A program made the position numbers and the translations under genes. Positions 27,931 through 37,050 of a DNA stretch of 64,000 bases are shown one piece after another. This DNA is from Chitinophagaceae bacterium. Its GTDB lineage: Bacteria; Bacteroidota; Bacteroidia; Chitinophagales; Chitinophagaceae. Each line of letters opens with the position of its first letter. Position 1 is the stretch's first letter. The notes beneath the pieces were generated by a model, which worked only from the letters and a program-made list of their open reading frames with translations, was not told where the DNA came from and searched no databases. The stretch spans positions 177,115-241,114 of the forward strand of contig JAMLHL010000004.1 of NCBI GenBank assembly GCA_023957125.1. The letters are read 5' to 3'.

Positions 27931-28938
27931 TCATATCGCCATCAAACTACACCCCCTGATATCGGCGTTGTCTATGCGCCCTAACACCTCAAAGCTTCCG
28001 TTGGGAAAAAGCCGGCCGGCATCATCGGTGGCAATAAAAGAACAGGAATAAACATTGGCCAGATCAATGACATTGATCACTCCGTTAACAGGTCCGTTCT
28101 CCGGCATTAGAATCTCGAACGGATCGTCTTCATTTCTCAGCAGTACCCTCATCCGGCGGGTATTATAAAACAAGCCGTCGCAGGCAGCATAAGCCTGCGA
28201 AAGCAGTTCTGTCATCCCGTATTCGGAATGAATACAGGACAGGTTAAACGCTTTCCTGAGCAGGTCATGTACTTCCGGCCTTGTTATCTCGGCTTTTCGT
28301 CCCTTCATGCCTCCGGTTTCCATCACTACCGTATGCCGTAAACACTGAGGATATAGTGCTGCAAAATCCAGCAATGCGAATGTAACGCCTATAAGCAGGG
28401 TCTTTTGCCCGGATCGTTCCAGATCGTGCAGATTAACGCTGAGCTGATCCAATTCATTCAAATAAAAACCGCTTTTTTCATGGCGGCTCCGTTTGATCAG
28501 TTCATTCACCATTACCACCAGGGAGGCGTTATCCCGCTCCAGATAAGAAGGCAGTAAGCCGATAATGCACCATTCCTGCGGATCACCATAGAACTGCTCA
28601 AACCCCTCCAGAAAATTTTGCGTATATATATTCAGATCTTTTATATAATGCCGGCTGTTGACACTTCCGGTAGTACCGCTGCTTTCAAAAACGGCTTCCG
28701 GTTCAAATCCGGTACTGCAAACACGATGGGTCTTAAAAAAACGAATGGGCAGGAACGGGATCTGTGAAATCTTTTGCACCCTATCCGGCAGGATACCCAG
28801 AGCGTCTGTGTACGCCCGGTAAATTCGGTTAGCGCCATATTGAAAATGAAACAATTCCAACGCCACCTGGTCGAATTCGGAAATGTTAAATTCAAATATC
28901 CGTTCCGGTAGTCCGTTATATGTTGCGCTATTATTCAA
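27931..28938 (-). CDS. LuxE-family acyl-protein synthetase/transferase
   Basis: 335 aa. The product matches the LuxE (acyl-protein synthetase) family: FFKTHRVCSTGF, the adenylate-forming motif FESSGTTGSVNSRHYI (~88-103), VVMETGGMKGRKAEI and YGMTELLSQAYA, then the TDDAGRLFPNGSFEVLGRID end typical of ANL-type enzymes. LuxE activates a fatty acid with ATP and passes it to LuxC; in Bacteroidota stand-alone copies occur near lipid or surface genes and their substrate is unknown. No luxC, luxD or luciferase gene is nearby, so bioluminescence is not implied. Start ATG at 28938, divergent from the lipoprotein gene. Confidence 0.85.
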   Translation of the reverse strand: MNNSATYNGLPERIFEFNISEFDQVALELFHFQYGANRIYRAYTDALGILPDRVQKISQIPFLPIRFFKTHRVCSTGFEPEAVFESSGTTGSVNSRHYIKDLNIYTQNFLEGFEQFYGDPQEWCIIGLLPSYLERDNASLVVMVNELIKRSRHEKSGFYLNELDQLSVNLHDLERSGQKTLLIGVTFALLDFAALYPQCLRHTVVMETGGMKGRKAEITRPEVHDLLRKAFNLSCIHSEYGMTELLSQAYAACDGLFYNTRRMRVLLRNEDDPFEILMPENGPVNGVINVIDLANVYSCSFIATDDAGRLFPNGSFEVLGRIDNADIRGCSLMAI

Positions 28939-28948
28939 AGGGAATATT

Positions 28949-28956
28949 TACATTTG
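28949..28956 (+). promoter_or_regulatory. Candidate -7 promoter element for the lipoprotein gene
   Basis: TACATTTG matches TAnnTTTG. It ends only 5 bases before the ATG at 28962, so a transcript started from it would begin at about 28961-28963; this favours the ATG at 28974 as the true start. Confidence 0.55.
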
Positions 28957-28973
28957 TTTTAATGAAAAGGTAT

Positions 28974-29444
28974 ATGAAAACAAGTTTTGCAATAGGGATC
29001 ATGCTGTTTTTTATGGCTTCCTGCGGCAAAGATACGTTTAGTGATAAACCTATGCTCAAGCTGAAATCTGTATCTCCCGGTCAGAACATACCCGGAGATG
29101 GCGACCTGGTATTTACGATTGAATATACCGATGCCCAGGGCGATCTCGCCGGCGTACCCATTGCCATAGAAAAAAATTCTTCTCTTTCGCCGTGCGATAA
29201 TCCGGGAAATGATCCTTCTTTTTTCGAAGACCGTTTATATAATATGCCCGAAGACCTGCCTGCCACTGCCAACCAGAAAGGCGAGATTGTAATCACCTTA
29301 AATTCCTCCCAATATGCGGGCACGAAAAGGTGCAACGAAAACCAGGAATCGGAGGAGGCCATCTTTAAATTCTGGGTTACGGATCTGGCGGGCAACGAAA
29401 GTGATACCCTGGTAGTGGGACCCATTACCATATTGAAGCCATAA
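28974..29444 (+). CDS. Small secreted lipoprotein, function unknown
   Basis: 156 aa from ATG 28974 (KTSFAIGIMLFF...MASC). The lipobox MASC gives a predicted lipoprotein. The mature part has one Ig-like/beta-sandwich domain (LKLKSVSPGQNIPGDGDLVF ... FTIEYTDAQGDLAGVP ... FKFWVTDLAGNESDT), resembling PKD/CalX-type domains of Bacteroidota surface lipoproteins. An alternative ATG lies at 28962. AAAAGG sits 8-12 bases upstream of 28974, and the -7 promoter element just before 28962 makes 28974 more likely. It precedes the UbiA-like gene by 16 bases. Confidence 0.75.
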   Translation: MKTSFAIGIMLFFMASCGKDTFSDKPMLKLKSVSPGQNIPGDGDLVFTIEYTDAQGDLAGVPIAIEKNSSLSPCDNPGNDPSFFEDRLYNMPEDLPATANQKGEIVITLNSSQYAGTKRCNENQESEEAIFKFWVTDLAGNESDTLVVGPITILKP

Positions 29445-29460
29445 GTCACCAACAAACTTT

Positions 29461-30297
29461 GTGAACGTGCGCTTCCTGTTTCGCTTTTTCATCTATTCCA
29501 ATCTCTTTATCTCCTTTTGCGCCGTACTGATGGTGGAGCAAGCCAATCAGCTCTTTTTGCTCCATTACAACAAAACGCTGTTTTACGGCTTTGTATTTGT
29601 GGCCACCCTCTGCAGCTACAACTTTCACTGGTACCTCACCCCTATGATCCCCTCAACCTCCCCCCGTATTGCATGGAACCATCGTTACCGTAAACTCCTG
29701 TTAAGTATTTATATCATTACCTTTTTATTATCGGCTTTTTTTGCCTGGCAACTCCGGACGCACTGGTTTTCATTAAGTATCGGTGTAATCGCAACCTTTT
29801 TATACAGCGCCCCCAAAATCCCACACAAATACTTTTCCTGGCTTTCTAAAATAGCCGTAGGCAAAACCCTGTTCCTCACCTTCGTGTGGACCTATGTTAC
29901 CACCGCGCTTCCGATCATTATATCGGATACCGGCTGGACGATGGCGCACACTTTATTTTGTATCAGTCGCTATGGGCTGATCTATGCCATTTGTATCATT
30001 TTCGACTACCGCGACCGGGAATCGGATCGTGAGCAGGGAGTAAAAAGCATGATCACCTGGATGAGCGATCAGAAAATAACTCAGATTTTCCTCCTTTCAT
30101 TAATGGTCTTCCTGCTCAGTACCGCGGCGCTGTATTGGGAATCTTTTTCCATGCTGACAGTCATCCTGCTCCTGATCCCCGGGGGGATCGTATTGGGATT
30201 GTATAATTACGGTAAAAAACATTTTGGGGATTGGCTGTATTATTTTGTTCTCGATGGCTTAATGATGCTTTCTTCGCTGTTCACGCTCTTCGTATAG
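29461..30297 (+). CDS. UbiA-prenyltransferase-like integral membrane protein with an incomplete active site
   Basis: 278 aa, GTG start, about eight predicted membrane helices. The segment FDYRDRESDREQGVKS matches the second Asp-rich motif (DxxxD) of the UbiA superfamily. The first motif (NDxxDxxxD), which should lie in the loop after TM2, reads NFHWYLTP instead, lacking the acidic residues. UbiA enzymes attach polyprenyl chains to aromatic or sugar acceptors using Mg2+-diphosphate bound by both motifs, so this protein may be inactive, divergent, or only structurally related. The assignment rests on one motif and topology. Confidence 0.6.
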   Translation: MNVRFLFRFFIYSNLFISFCAVLMVEQANQLFLLHYNKTLFYGFVFVATLCSYNFHWYLTPMIPSTSPRIAWNHRYRKLLLSIYIITFLLSAFFAWQLRTHWFSLSIGVIATFLYSAPKIPHKYFSWLSKIAVGKTLFLTFVWTYVTTALPIIISDTGWTMAHTLFCISRYGLIYAICIIFDYRDRESDREQGVKSMITWMSDQKITQIFLLSLMVFLLSTAALYWESFSMLTVILLLIPGGIVLGLYNYGKKHFGDWLYYFVLDGLMMLSSLFTLFV

Positions 30298-30365
30298 AAG
30301 GCAGGGCCCGGGTCTCCTACCGGGGGAGGTTTCCGATAGCAGAAAGTGCATCTCAAATCTTCGCT

Positions 30366-30450
30366 CCCGGCTGGTGATGACACCGACCGGCAGCGAGTTC
30401 TACAGACGGGTATCGTCACCCACCCGCAAAAATACGAGGTGCATCCCGGT
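30366..30450 (-). repeat. Dispersed ~85-bp palindromic element (reverse-oriented copy)
   Basis: Read on the - strand, this copy gives GGTGCACCTCGTATTTTTGCGGGTGGGTGACGATACCCGTCTGTAGAACTCGC in pieces matching the element at 54586-54673. The core palindrome is CCGGCTGGTG/CACCGACCGG (about 30368-30391) around ATGA. It lies between the UbiA-like gene and the M42 peptidase gene, and is not coding. Confidence 0.65.
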
Positions 30451-30474
30451 AGCATCGTTTGTAAAGGAATTAGT

Positions 30475-30482
30475 TATTTTTG
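30475..30482 (+). promoter_or_regulatory. Candidate -7 promoter element for the M42 peptidase gene
   Basis: TATTTTTG fits TAnnTTTG. It is 19 bases upstream of ATG 30501, giving a very short leader. Confidence 0.5.
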
Positions 30483-30500
30483 CAACTAATTCGATATACA

Positions 30501-31610
30501 ATGGCAAAAGAAACAAAAGCAAAGGAAAAATCCATACTCACAAAGAATGCTCTTTTTTTCTTAAAGAACTACCTGAATAACGCATCTCCAACGGGTTTTG
30601 AGAGCAGCGGACAGAAATTGTGGCTGGACTATATTAAACCTTATGTAAACAGCTATTTTACCGATCCTTATGGAACTGCCGTTGGGATCATCAATCCCCA
30701 TGAAAAATTTAAAGTGGTGATTGAGGCGCATGCGGATGAAATCAGCTGGTTTGTAAATTATATAACCGGTGACGGACTTATATACCTGAAGCGCAACGGG
30801 GGCGTGGATCACCAGATCGCTCCCGGTAAAAGAGTATTTATTCATGGTAAAAAAGGCCCGGTAAAAGCGGTGTTTGGCTGGCCGGCCATCCATACCCGCA
30901 TCGGCGGCGCTGAAAAGGAAACACAACCCAAAGTGGAAAACCTTTTCCTCGACTGCGGGGCAAGGAGCAAAGAAGAGGTGGAAGCACTGGGAATTCATAT
31001 CGGCTCGGTAGCCACCTACGAAGAGGGCTTTGATGAACTGGCTTACGATTATTTTATCGGCAGGGCAATGGACAACCGGATCGGTGGATTTATGATCGCG
31101 GAAGTAGCGCGGCTTTTGAAAGAAAACAGGAAAAAGATTCCTTACGGTTTATATATCGTCAATGCCGTACAGGAAGAGATCGGGCTAAGGGGCGCCGAAA
31201 TGATAGCCCGGAGGATCCGGCCGGACATCGCTCTGATAACGGATGTAACGCATGATACCACCACGCCGATGGTTAACAAAAAGATTGAGGGAGATGTGGC
31301 GTGTGGAAAAGGACCTTCCCTGGCGTACGGCCCCGCGGTACACAACAAATTACTGGAGCTTGTGCAGCAGGTGGCGGAAGAGAAAAATATCCCCGTTCAA
31401 TTGCGCACGGTTAGCCGCAGCACCGGCACTGATACCGAATCCTTTGCCTATGCAAACGACGGTTGCCCTTCTATGCTCATTTCCATTCCGCTTCGCTATA
31501 TGCATACTACGGTAGAGATGCTGCATAAGTCTGATATCGAAAACACCATCCGGCTCATGTATGAAACCCTGCTAACATTAACCCCTAAAACAAAACTCAG
31601 CTATTTTTAA
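30501..31610 (+). CDS. M42-family metallopeptidase (glutamyl/deblocking aminopeptidase type)
   Basis: ~369 aa. Family motifs in order: SPTGFESSG, VVIEAHADEISW with the first metal-binding His and Asp, GRAMDNRIGGFM with the bridging Asp, VNAVQEEIGLRGAE with the catalytic Glu pair, ALITDVTHDTT, and a C-terminal IPLRYMHTTVEMLHKSDI with the last His. These are the residues of the dinuclear aminopeptidases of clan MH that form tetrahedral dodecamers. The cytoplasmic role is to trim peptides from the proteasome-like proteases. ATG 30501 is preferred; an upstream in-frame ATA at 30480 is only an ORF edge. Confidence 0.92.
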   Translation: MAKETKAKEKSILTKNALFFLKNYLNNASPTGFESSGQKLWLDYIKPYVNSYFTDPYGTAVGIINPHEKFKVVIEAHADEISWFVNYITGDGLIYLKRNGGVDHQIAPGKRVFIHGKKGPVKAVFGWPAIHTRIGGAEKETQPKVENLFLDCGARSKEEVEALGIHIGSVATYEEGFDELAYDYFIGRAMDNRIGGFMIAEVARLLKENRKKIPYGLYIVNAVQEEIGLRGAEMIARRIRPDIALITDVTHDTTTPMVNKKIEGDVACGKGPSLAYGPAVHNKLLELVQQVAEEKNIPVQLRTVSRSTGTDTESFAYANDGCPSMLISIPLRYMHTTVEMLHKSDIENTIRLMYETLLTLTPKTKLSYF

Positions 31611-31658
31611 AACCACCGGAGAGAAGCCTGCGGACATAAACTTCGATAAAACCAGCTA

Positions 31659-32678
31659 TCATTCTCTCCGGCCTTCTTCTTTTTCTCTTAAGATATGTTG
31701 CTGCCTCTCGTGATCCCTGTCATAAGCCCTGATAATTGCTTTCACCAGCCTGTGGCGCACTACATCGCTTTCATCCAGTTCAATATGCGTTATACCCTCT
31801 ATCCCCTTCAAAATCCGGGCGGCTTTTTCCAACCCGCTGCGCTGGTGTTTGGGCAGATCCACCTGGGTAAGATCGCCGGTTATAATGGCTTTGGCGTTGG
31901 CGCCTATTCTTGTTAAAAACATCTTGATCTGCAGATCGGTTGCATTTTGGGCTTCATCCAGGATGATAAAAGCATTATCCAGGGTGCGTCCGCGCATATA
32001 GGCAAGCGGTGCAATTTCAATAACCCGCGTGCTCATATAGTAACCCAGCTTATCGGCAGGGATCATATCGTCCAACGCGTCATACAGCGGGCGCAGGTAA
32101 GGGTCAATTTTTTCCTTCAGATCTCCCGGTAAAAAACCCAGGCTTTCACCGGCTTCTACTGCGGGGCGGGTAAGGATAATTTTCTTTACCGTTTTGTTTT
32201 TCAGGGCTCTCACCGCGAGGGCCACCGCCGTAAAAGTTTTTCCCGTACCGGCAGGGCCAATGGCGAAAACCACATCGTTCTTTTCCGCGGCTGCCACCAA
32301 CCGTTTTTGATTGGGCGTTCTGGCCCTCACGCTTCTGCCATTGGGGCCGAATACTAAAATCTCATTACTGTTTCGTTCATTGAAATGGTCCACCACCTCG
32401 GCATCGTCTCCGCCAAGGATCTGCTCAAAATAGTTCTCACTTACATGACCATGCCGTTCGAGGTATTGGATCAGCAAAACGATTTTTTCTTTCGCAGTTT
32501 CAATCTGCTCCGGCGCTCCGCTGAGCTTGATCTGCGTACCGCGGCTCAGGATTTTGAGAAGAGGAAATTTCTTTTTGAGAAGGTCGAGCTTACCATTGTT
32601 AACACCAAAAAATTCAATAGGGTTAACGGTTTCAAGGTTAATAATAGTTTCCGTCAATTCAGTGCTTTTTATTTTCAC
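31659..32678 (-). CDS. phoH: PhoH-family ATPase (PhoH-like/PhoL)
   Basis: 339 aa. An N-terminal KH-like region (~40-90) is followed by the PhoH domain: Walker A AIGPAGTGKTFTA (~140), LTRPAVEAGESLGFLPGDL (~168), Walker B NAFIILDEAQNAT (~235), and ITGDLTQVDLP. PhoH proteins are ATP-dependent RNA helicase/remodelling factors linked to rRNA maturation; the KH-like N-terminus distinguishes this branch from PhoH2. A -7 promoter element lies 44 bases upstream of the start. The gene is convergent with the M42 peptidase gene. Confidence 0.93.
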   Translation of the reverse strand: MKIKSTELTETIINLETVNPIEFFGVNNGKLDLLKKKFPLLKILSRGTQIKLSGAPEQIETAKEKIVLLIQYLERHGHVSENYFEQILGGDDAEVVDHFNERNSNEILVFGPNGRSVRARTPNQKRLVAAAEKNDVVFAIGPAGTGKTFTAVALAVRALKNKTVKKIILTRPAVEAGESLGFLPGDLKEKIDPYLRPLYDALDDMIPADKLGYYMSTRVIEIAPLAYMRGRTLDNAFIILDEAQNATDLQIKMFLTRIGANAKAIITGDLTQVDLPKHQRSGLEKAARILKGIEGITHIELDESDVVRHRLVKAIIRAYDRDHERQQHILREKEEGRRE

Positions 32679-32721
32679 AAATAGTCATTCAAATATTACA
32701 GACCAATCCAATCAATTGTGC

Positions 32722-32729
32722 CAAATATA
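32722..32729 (-). promoter_or_regulatory. Candidate -7 promoter element for phoH
   Basis: On the - strand the sequence reads TATATTTG, an exact TAnnTTTG match about 44 bases upstream of the phoH ATG. Confidence 0.5.
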
Positions 32730-32784
32730 AGGATTCAATCCGGGTAATATACACAATTACCTATACACAGGTGTGAATACTTTT

Positions 32785-35307
32785 TTAAAACCGGGTTAAA
32801 ATCTTACAATTCAGCAGGCGCGGGGTCAGGCGATTGGGAAGCGTGTAAACGGTATTGGAGAAATCCCTGATCAGGAGGTAGGAGATGGTGTTATCGCGAT
32901 CCAACAGGTTAAACACTTCCAGGCTTGCCCAGATGCTTTCCAGCTTACGAAACGGGCTGTGGCTGCGCCGGGTGGCTTTGTCGCCATCCAGCAACAAAGC
33001 GCTGAACCCGATATCCACTCTAAAATACGGATCCAGCACCAATCCATTCCTGTACCGTACGCTACCCGGTATATTATAAGGCATGCTGCTGCCATAGATC
33101 ATATTCAAATGCACTTTGAAATTTTTATTGGTGCTTAAATAATCCTGGAAGAACATGCCAAAGGTGAGCAGCCGGTCAGTGGGTCGCTTCATCCAACCTT
33201 TATCAAACCGAACGCTATCGGATACTAACTGATCTTCCGTTTGTGCCGTAATGTATTCGCCCGCCGCATTTTTGTAACGATAATAATAAAAATCGTCTAT
33301 CTTTTCCATGGTTCGCATCAACCCAACACTGATCCAGCTTTCCGCATCTTTAACCAATTCACTGAACAAACGCATTTCTATGCCCGTTGCAAATGCCCTG
33401 GCGCTGTTGTTTCCGAAATAACGGATACGAACGTTATCAATATCGTAGGGATCCACCTGCGTCATCCGTTTATAATAGGTTTCGATGGTCATCCGCGAAG
33501 GTCGTTCCCATAATACAAAATTACGGGCCGCTCCGGCTACCACCTGCCAGCTCTTTTGCGCCTTAACGTCCAGGTTGACAGAACCGTCATACCTCCTGAA
33601 TTCCCTGTAAAACGGCGGCTGGTCGTACACCCCGGCAGCTATATTAAATACCCAGTCTTTCTCCTCCCCTGGCATCCACGACATTTGCACCCTCGGCGAA
33701 ACCAACCATTCCTGTGTCAGACTGTTATAATTAAATCGAACGCCCCCCTGCAAGCTCACGCGGGACTCCCTGCCCAGGGCCACATTGTTTTGTATATAAC
33801 CTGAGAATTTATTGATCCCCAATTCAATTTGCGATTTCCTCACCGTTTGAAGTTCAAGTTGAGATGAAGGATAAGGAAGATTAAAGCCTGCGGAATCCTG
33901 CAGTTCCCATTCGCTGAGCCTATCCCTGATACCGGTCCGTTCCAGGCTGACGCCCCACTGGAAAAATTGTTTTCTGAAACGCCAGTTGCCCTTGTGAGAA
34001 AGGTTCCAGTTTTGAATGTTCAATGTATTCCTGGCATGATTCATAAATACCCCGGCACCCAGGGGATTTGTTATAGACCCGAAATCCGGTTGTGATTTAT
34101 CAAAGCTCCTCTCGCCAAATAAATAAGCACCGGCTATATCATAAGCCTCCGACTCATCATTTTCGAAACGGCTCAACAGCCATTTCAGCTTCAGATCCTG
34201 GTTCACCTGCCGCACTACGCTCATGCCCAGCATGTGGGTCTGATACCTGTCGTGTTCCTGTCCTTCGAAATAAATATCCAATCCAAGATTGCTGCTGAAT
34301 AATGGTGAAAGAACAGAGGACGTGAGCTTTGCTTCCTCGGGTATCAGCTTAAACTTTGTTCCGGACAAAACGCCTAACCACTCCATCTGCCATTTGTCGT
34401 TGAACCGGTAAGTGAATATAGCCTGCACATCCGAAGAAGAAGGGATATAATTGCCTTTGGTTTCCTGGGCGCTCAGCAGGTTCTTGTTGGAACGGTTGCG
34501 CACCCCTAAAAGGTAACTGAGTTTCCTGTTTTTCGACAACCCTTCAATATGGAATCCCTGTTCCAACAAACCTACATAAGCAGAGCCTGCGAAGTTCACC
34601 GGTTTTTTATACCGGACTTCCAACACGCTGCTCATCTTATCGCCATATTTGGACTGAAAACCTCCGTTGTAAAAGTTGAGCCCCCCGGTGAGTTCGGGAT
34701 TAATAAAACTCAATCCCTCCTGCTGACCCTTACTGATGAGATAGGGGCGAAATATCTCAAAGTCATTTATATAAACAAGGTTTTCGTCGTAGTTGCCTCC
34801 TCTGACGGTGTATTGGGAAGTCAATTCATTATTGCTCCCCACAAACACTTTGATCAGATTCTCCACTCCTCCCGTGGCAGCCGGAATAGCAAGGGCATAT
34901 TTAGGATTAAGCTGAATAAGCCCGGGATCCGCTTTACTCCGGTCGTTTTTGACGATCACCTCCTGCAGGGTTTTTGAATTACTTTCCATACGAACCATCA
35001 CTTTTTCCTGCTCGTTTTCGTTCAAAAAAAAATTACGTTGAACGGTTTGCCAACCGGTGAAGGAAAAAGTAAGCGCTATGGCTTTGTTTGCAGGCACCGC
35101 AAGCGTAAAAATTCCGGAATCGTTGGTTACTGTTCCGGTATGCCGGCCCAAAATAATCACCGAAACCCCGGACAGGGGCTTCTCTTCCACATCTATTACT
35201 TTTCCGGAAACAACAGCGGTTTTCTGCTGTCCAAAAAACGCAGCCGGAAGGATCAGGCAAAACAGAAATAAACACGACCTGGTTAGATGCATTGGCAGCT
35301 TGATCAT
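32785..35307 (-). CDS. TonB-dependent receptor with carboxypeptidase-regulatory-like N-terminal domain
   Basis: 840 aa. A signal peptide (about residues 1-25; alternative ATG at 35292) is followed by a CarboxypepD_reg-like beta-sandwich (~28-115, VSGKVIDVEEKPLSGVSVII). The plug domain comes next (~135-240, SQYTVRGGNYDENLVYINDF), then a 22-strand barrel to the end. The short region before the plug lacks a SusC-type long linker and there is no SusD partner next to it, so it resembles the general TonB-receptor class rather than a glycan-uptake pair. The substrate is unknown. It is divergent from the MBL gene. Confidence 0.92.
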   Translation of the reverse strand: MIKLPMHLTRSCLFLFCLILPAAFFGQQKTAVVSGKVIDVEEKPLSGVSVIILGRHTGTVTNDSGIFTLAVPANKAIALTFSFTGWQTVQRNFFLNENEQEKVMVRMESNSKTLQEVIVKNDRSKADPGLIQLNPKYALAIPAATGGVENLIKVFVGSNNELTSQYTVRGGNYDENLVYINDFEIFRPYLISKGQQEGLSFINPELTGGLNFYNGGFQSKYGDKMSSVLEVRYKKPVNFAGSAYVGLLEQGFHIEGLSKNRKLSYLLGVRNRSNKNLLSAQETKGNYIPSSSDVQAIFTYRFNDKWQMEWLGVLSGTKFKLIPEEAKLTSSVLSPLFSSNLGLDIYFEGQEHDRYQTHMLGMSVVRQVNQDLKLKWLLSRFENDESEAYDIAGAYLFGERSFDKSQPDFGSITNPLGAGVFMNHARNTLNIQNWNLSHKGNWRFRKQFFQWGVSLERTGIRDRLSEWELQDSAGFNLPYPSSQLELQTVRKSQIELGINKFSGYIQNNVALGRESRVSLQGGVRFNYNSLTQEWLVSPRVQMSWMPGEEKDWVFNIAAGVYDQPPFYREFRRYDGSVNLDVKAQKSWQVVAGAARNFVLWERPSRMTIETYYKRMTQVDPYDIDNVRIRYFGNNSARAFATGIEMRLFSELVKDAESWISVGLMRTMEKIDDFYYYRYKNAAGEYITAQTEDQLVSDSVRFDKGWMKRPTDRLLTFGMFFQDYLSTNKNFKVHLNMIYGSSMPYNIPGSVRYRNGLVLDPYFRVDIGFSALLLDGDKATRRSHSPFRKLESIWASLEVFNLLDRDNTISYLLIRDFSNTVYTLPNRLTPRLLNCKILTRF

Positions 35308-35467
35308 TTAAATAGAACAATATTACGCCAAACCCGATAATTAAGCGCGTTGTATCAACAGATAATAAAGATTGAGATCCATTTCATCTCTTCCTGTTAT
35401 ATAAACGATGATACCATTCATTCATTACCCCGGGTTTGCGGAATTTTAAAAAACACAGGCAGAGTTG

Positions 35468-35475
35468 TATTTTTG
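35468..35475 (+). promoter_or_regulatory. Candidate -7 promoter element for the MBL hydrolase gene
   Basis: TATTTTTG fits TAnnTTTG, 22 bases before the ATG at 35498, in the divergent intergenic region shared with the TonB receptor gene. Confidence 0.5.
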
Positions 35476-35497
35476 AGCATCATCTGATATTAAGTTC

Positions 35498-36817
35498 ATG
35501 AACACAGGTAAAATATTCATACGAGCCGGGTTACTGTTTTTTTTTCTGAATGTGATTTTAACCCCTGCTTTTTCACAAATAGCCACGCCGGGGCAACCTC
35601 TGCCCAACTGGACGGAAGGATACCTCGATTTACATCACATCAACACCGGCTGGGGAGACGCCGCCTTTTATATTTTCCCCGATGGCACCACGATGCTTTT
35701 CGATGCCGGAGAAATGAGCCCGTTAAGCAACCGCGCCTTCACTCCAAGAAACGCACCGATGCGCCCCAGCTACAACAAAAGAGCTTATGAGTGGATTGCG
35801 GCTTACATCAAAAAAGTATCCCCGCTAAAAGAAAAAGCCGAAATAGATTATGCTGCAATTTCTCACTTTCACGATGACCATTTTGGCACCTGGTACCCGG
35901 GTATGCGACAATCAGGATCGGGGAAATATTATCTTAGTGGAATAACCGGCGTAGGCGATTTGATCCCCATACATCATTTACTGGACAGGGGTTATCCCGA
36001 TTACAATTATCCTTATGATATAAAAAAGTATAAAGGACGGTTCAGCGGTGAAATAAATTTTTGGGAAGCCATACAAAGTTATTTCAATTTCATAGCCGTC
36101 CAGCAGCAAAAAGGAATGAAAGCTGCGGCATTCAAAGCCGGGAGCAGAAGCCAGATCGGTTTACAACATCATCCGGGCCGGTACCCTTCTTTTTACGTTC
36201 AGAATGTAAAAGCCAACGGTTGGATATGGACCGGGAAAGACAGCAGTGTGATCTCTTTCTTCCCGGAAACCGACACTGCCCGGCCGAAAAGCTGGCCGGG
36301 AGAAAACGAGCTGAGCCTTGTATTGGTATTGCATTACGGTCCTTTCTCCTATTATACCGGAGGCGATTGCGGGGGCGTGGTATCGTATGGCGATGCCTGG
36401 TGGAACGACGTGGAAACCCCGGTTGCTAAAGCTGTTGGAGAAGTGGATGTAGCCACAATGGATCATCATGGCAACCGGAATGCGGTAAACGAATACCAGG
36501 TCAAAACCTTTAAACCGCGGGTGTGGATCCAGCAATCCTGGTCGGCCGATCACCCCGGAGAAGAAGTGCTCCGTCGTTTAACCACGCCTTTTTTATATGA
36601 GGGACCCAGGGACTTATTCACCACCAATATGCTGGACGCCAATAAATACGTAATCGGCTCCCTGGTGGATCGGGCGTACAAAAGCCAGCAGGGTCATATT
36701 GTGGTGCGCGTGTTGCCCGGAGGAAAAGAATACTATGTTATCATTCTTGACGACAGCCGGGAAGACATGCCGGTAAAAGATGTATTTGGACCTTACACCT
36801 CAAAACTAAAGCACTGA
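35498..36817 (+). CDS. Secreted metallo-beta-lactamase-fold hydrolase
   Basis: 439 aa. Signal peptide (AGLLFFFLNVILTPAFSQ). The MBL fold is shown by ISHFHDDHFGTW, the HxHxDH zinc-binding motif (~122-132), a GGDCGGVVSYGDAW segment with the bridging Asp region, and VATMDHHGNRNAV with a further His. The layout, with a long insertion between the first and third motifs, resembles ComEC-like or periplasmic MBL hydrolases of Bacteroidota. The substrate could be nucleotides, lactones or other esters, and cannot be decided. It stands alone between divergent and tandem neighbours. Confidence 0.85.
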   Translation: MNTGKIFIRAGLLFFFLNVILTPAFSQIATPGQPLPNWTEGYLDLHHINTGWGDAAFYIFPDGTTMLFDAGEMSPLSNRAFTPRNAPMRPSYNKRAYEWIAAYIKKVSPLKEKAEIDYAAISHFHDDHFGTWYPGMRQSGSGKYYLSGITGVGDLIPIHHLLDRGYPDYNYPYDIKKYKGRFSGEINFWEAIQSYFNFIAVQQQKGMKAAAFKAGSRSQIGLQHHPGRYPSFYVQNVKANGWIWTGKDSSVISFFPETDTARPKSWPGENELSLVLVLHYGPFSYYTGGDCGGVVSYGDAWWNDVETPVAKAVGEVDVATMDHHGNRNAVNEYQVKTFKPRVWIQQSWSADHPGEEVLRRLTTPFLYEGPRDLFTTNMLDANKYVIGSLVDRAYKSQQGHIVVRVLPGGKEYYVIILDDSREDMPVKDVFGPYTSKLKH

Positions 36818-36920
36818 ACACCGGGCTACAACAGCCCTGGTACAATCGAGTTGAAAAGACAGAACAGGAGTATGGATTTTTTACAATATCTTTATCCCTG
36901 CAAACAAGGGAGTAACCCTT

Positions 36921-36999
36921 AGCGGGCGCATTTCAAATTTTCGCAGGCGGGGTGAGATAGAACTCACTACCGGCTGGTGTCCCACCGCAGATGGAGCGA
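36921..36999 (+). repeat. Dispersed palindromic element (third copy)
   Basis: The sequence contains GCGCATTTCAAATTTTCGCAGG, a CTACCGGCTGGTGTCCCACCGC palindrome and ATGGAGCGAAAATTT at the end. It is the same family as the copies at 30366-30450 and 54586-54673. It occupies most of the gap between the MBL gene and the helicase gene. Confidence 0.65.
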
Positions 37000-37050
37000 A
37001 AATTTGGGATATACCCGCCTTAACAGAATCATTTTAAACCATACTTTTCT

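Noticed and set aside
37023..37050. Alternative ATG start for the helicase
   Set aside because: No ATG gives the Q-motif N-terminus; the TTG at 37051 does.
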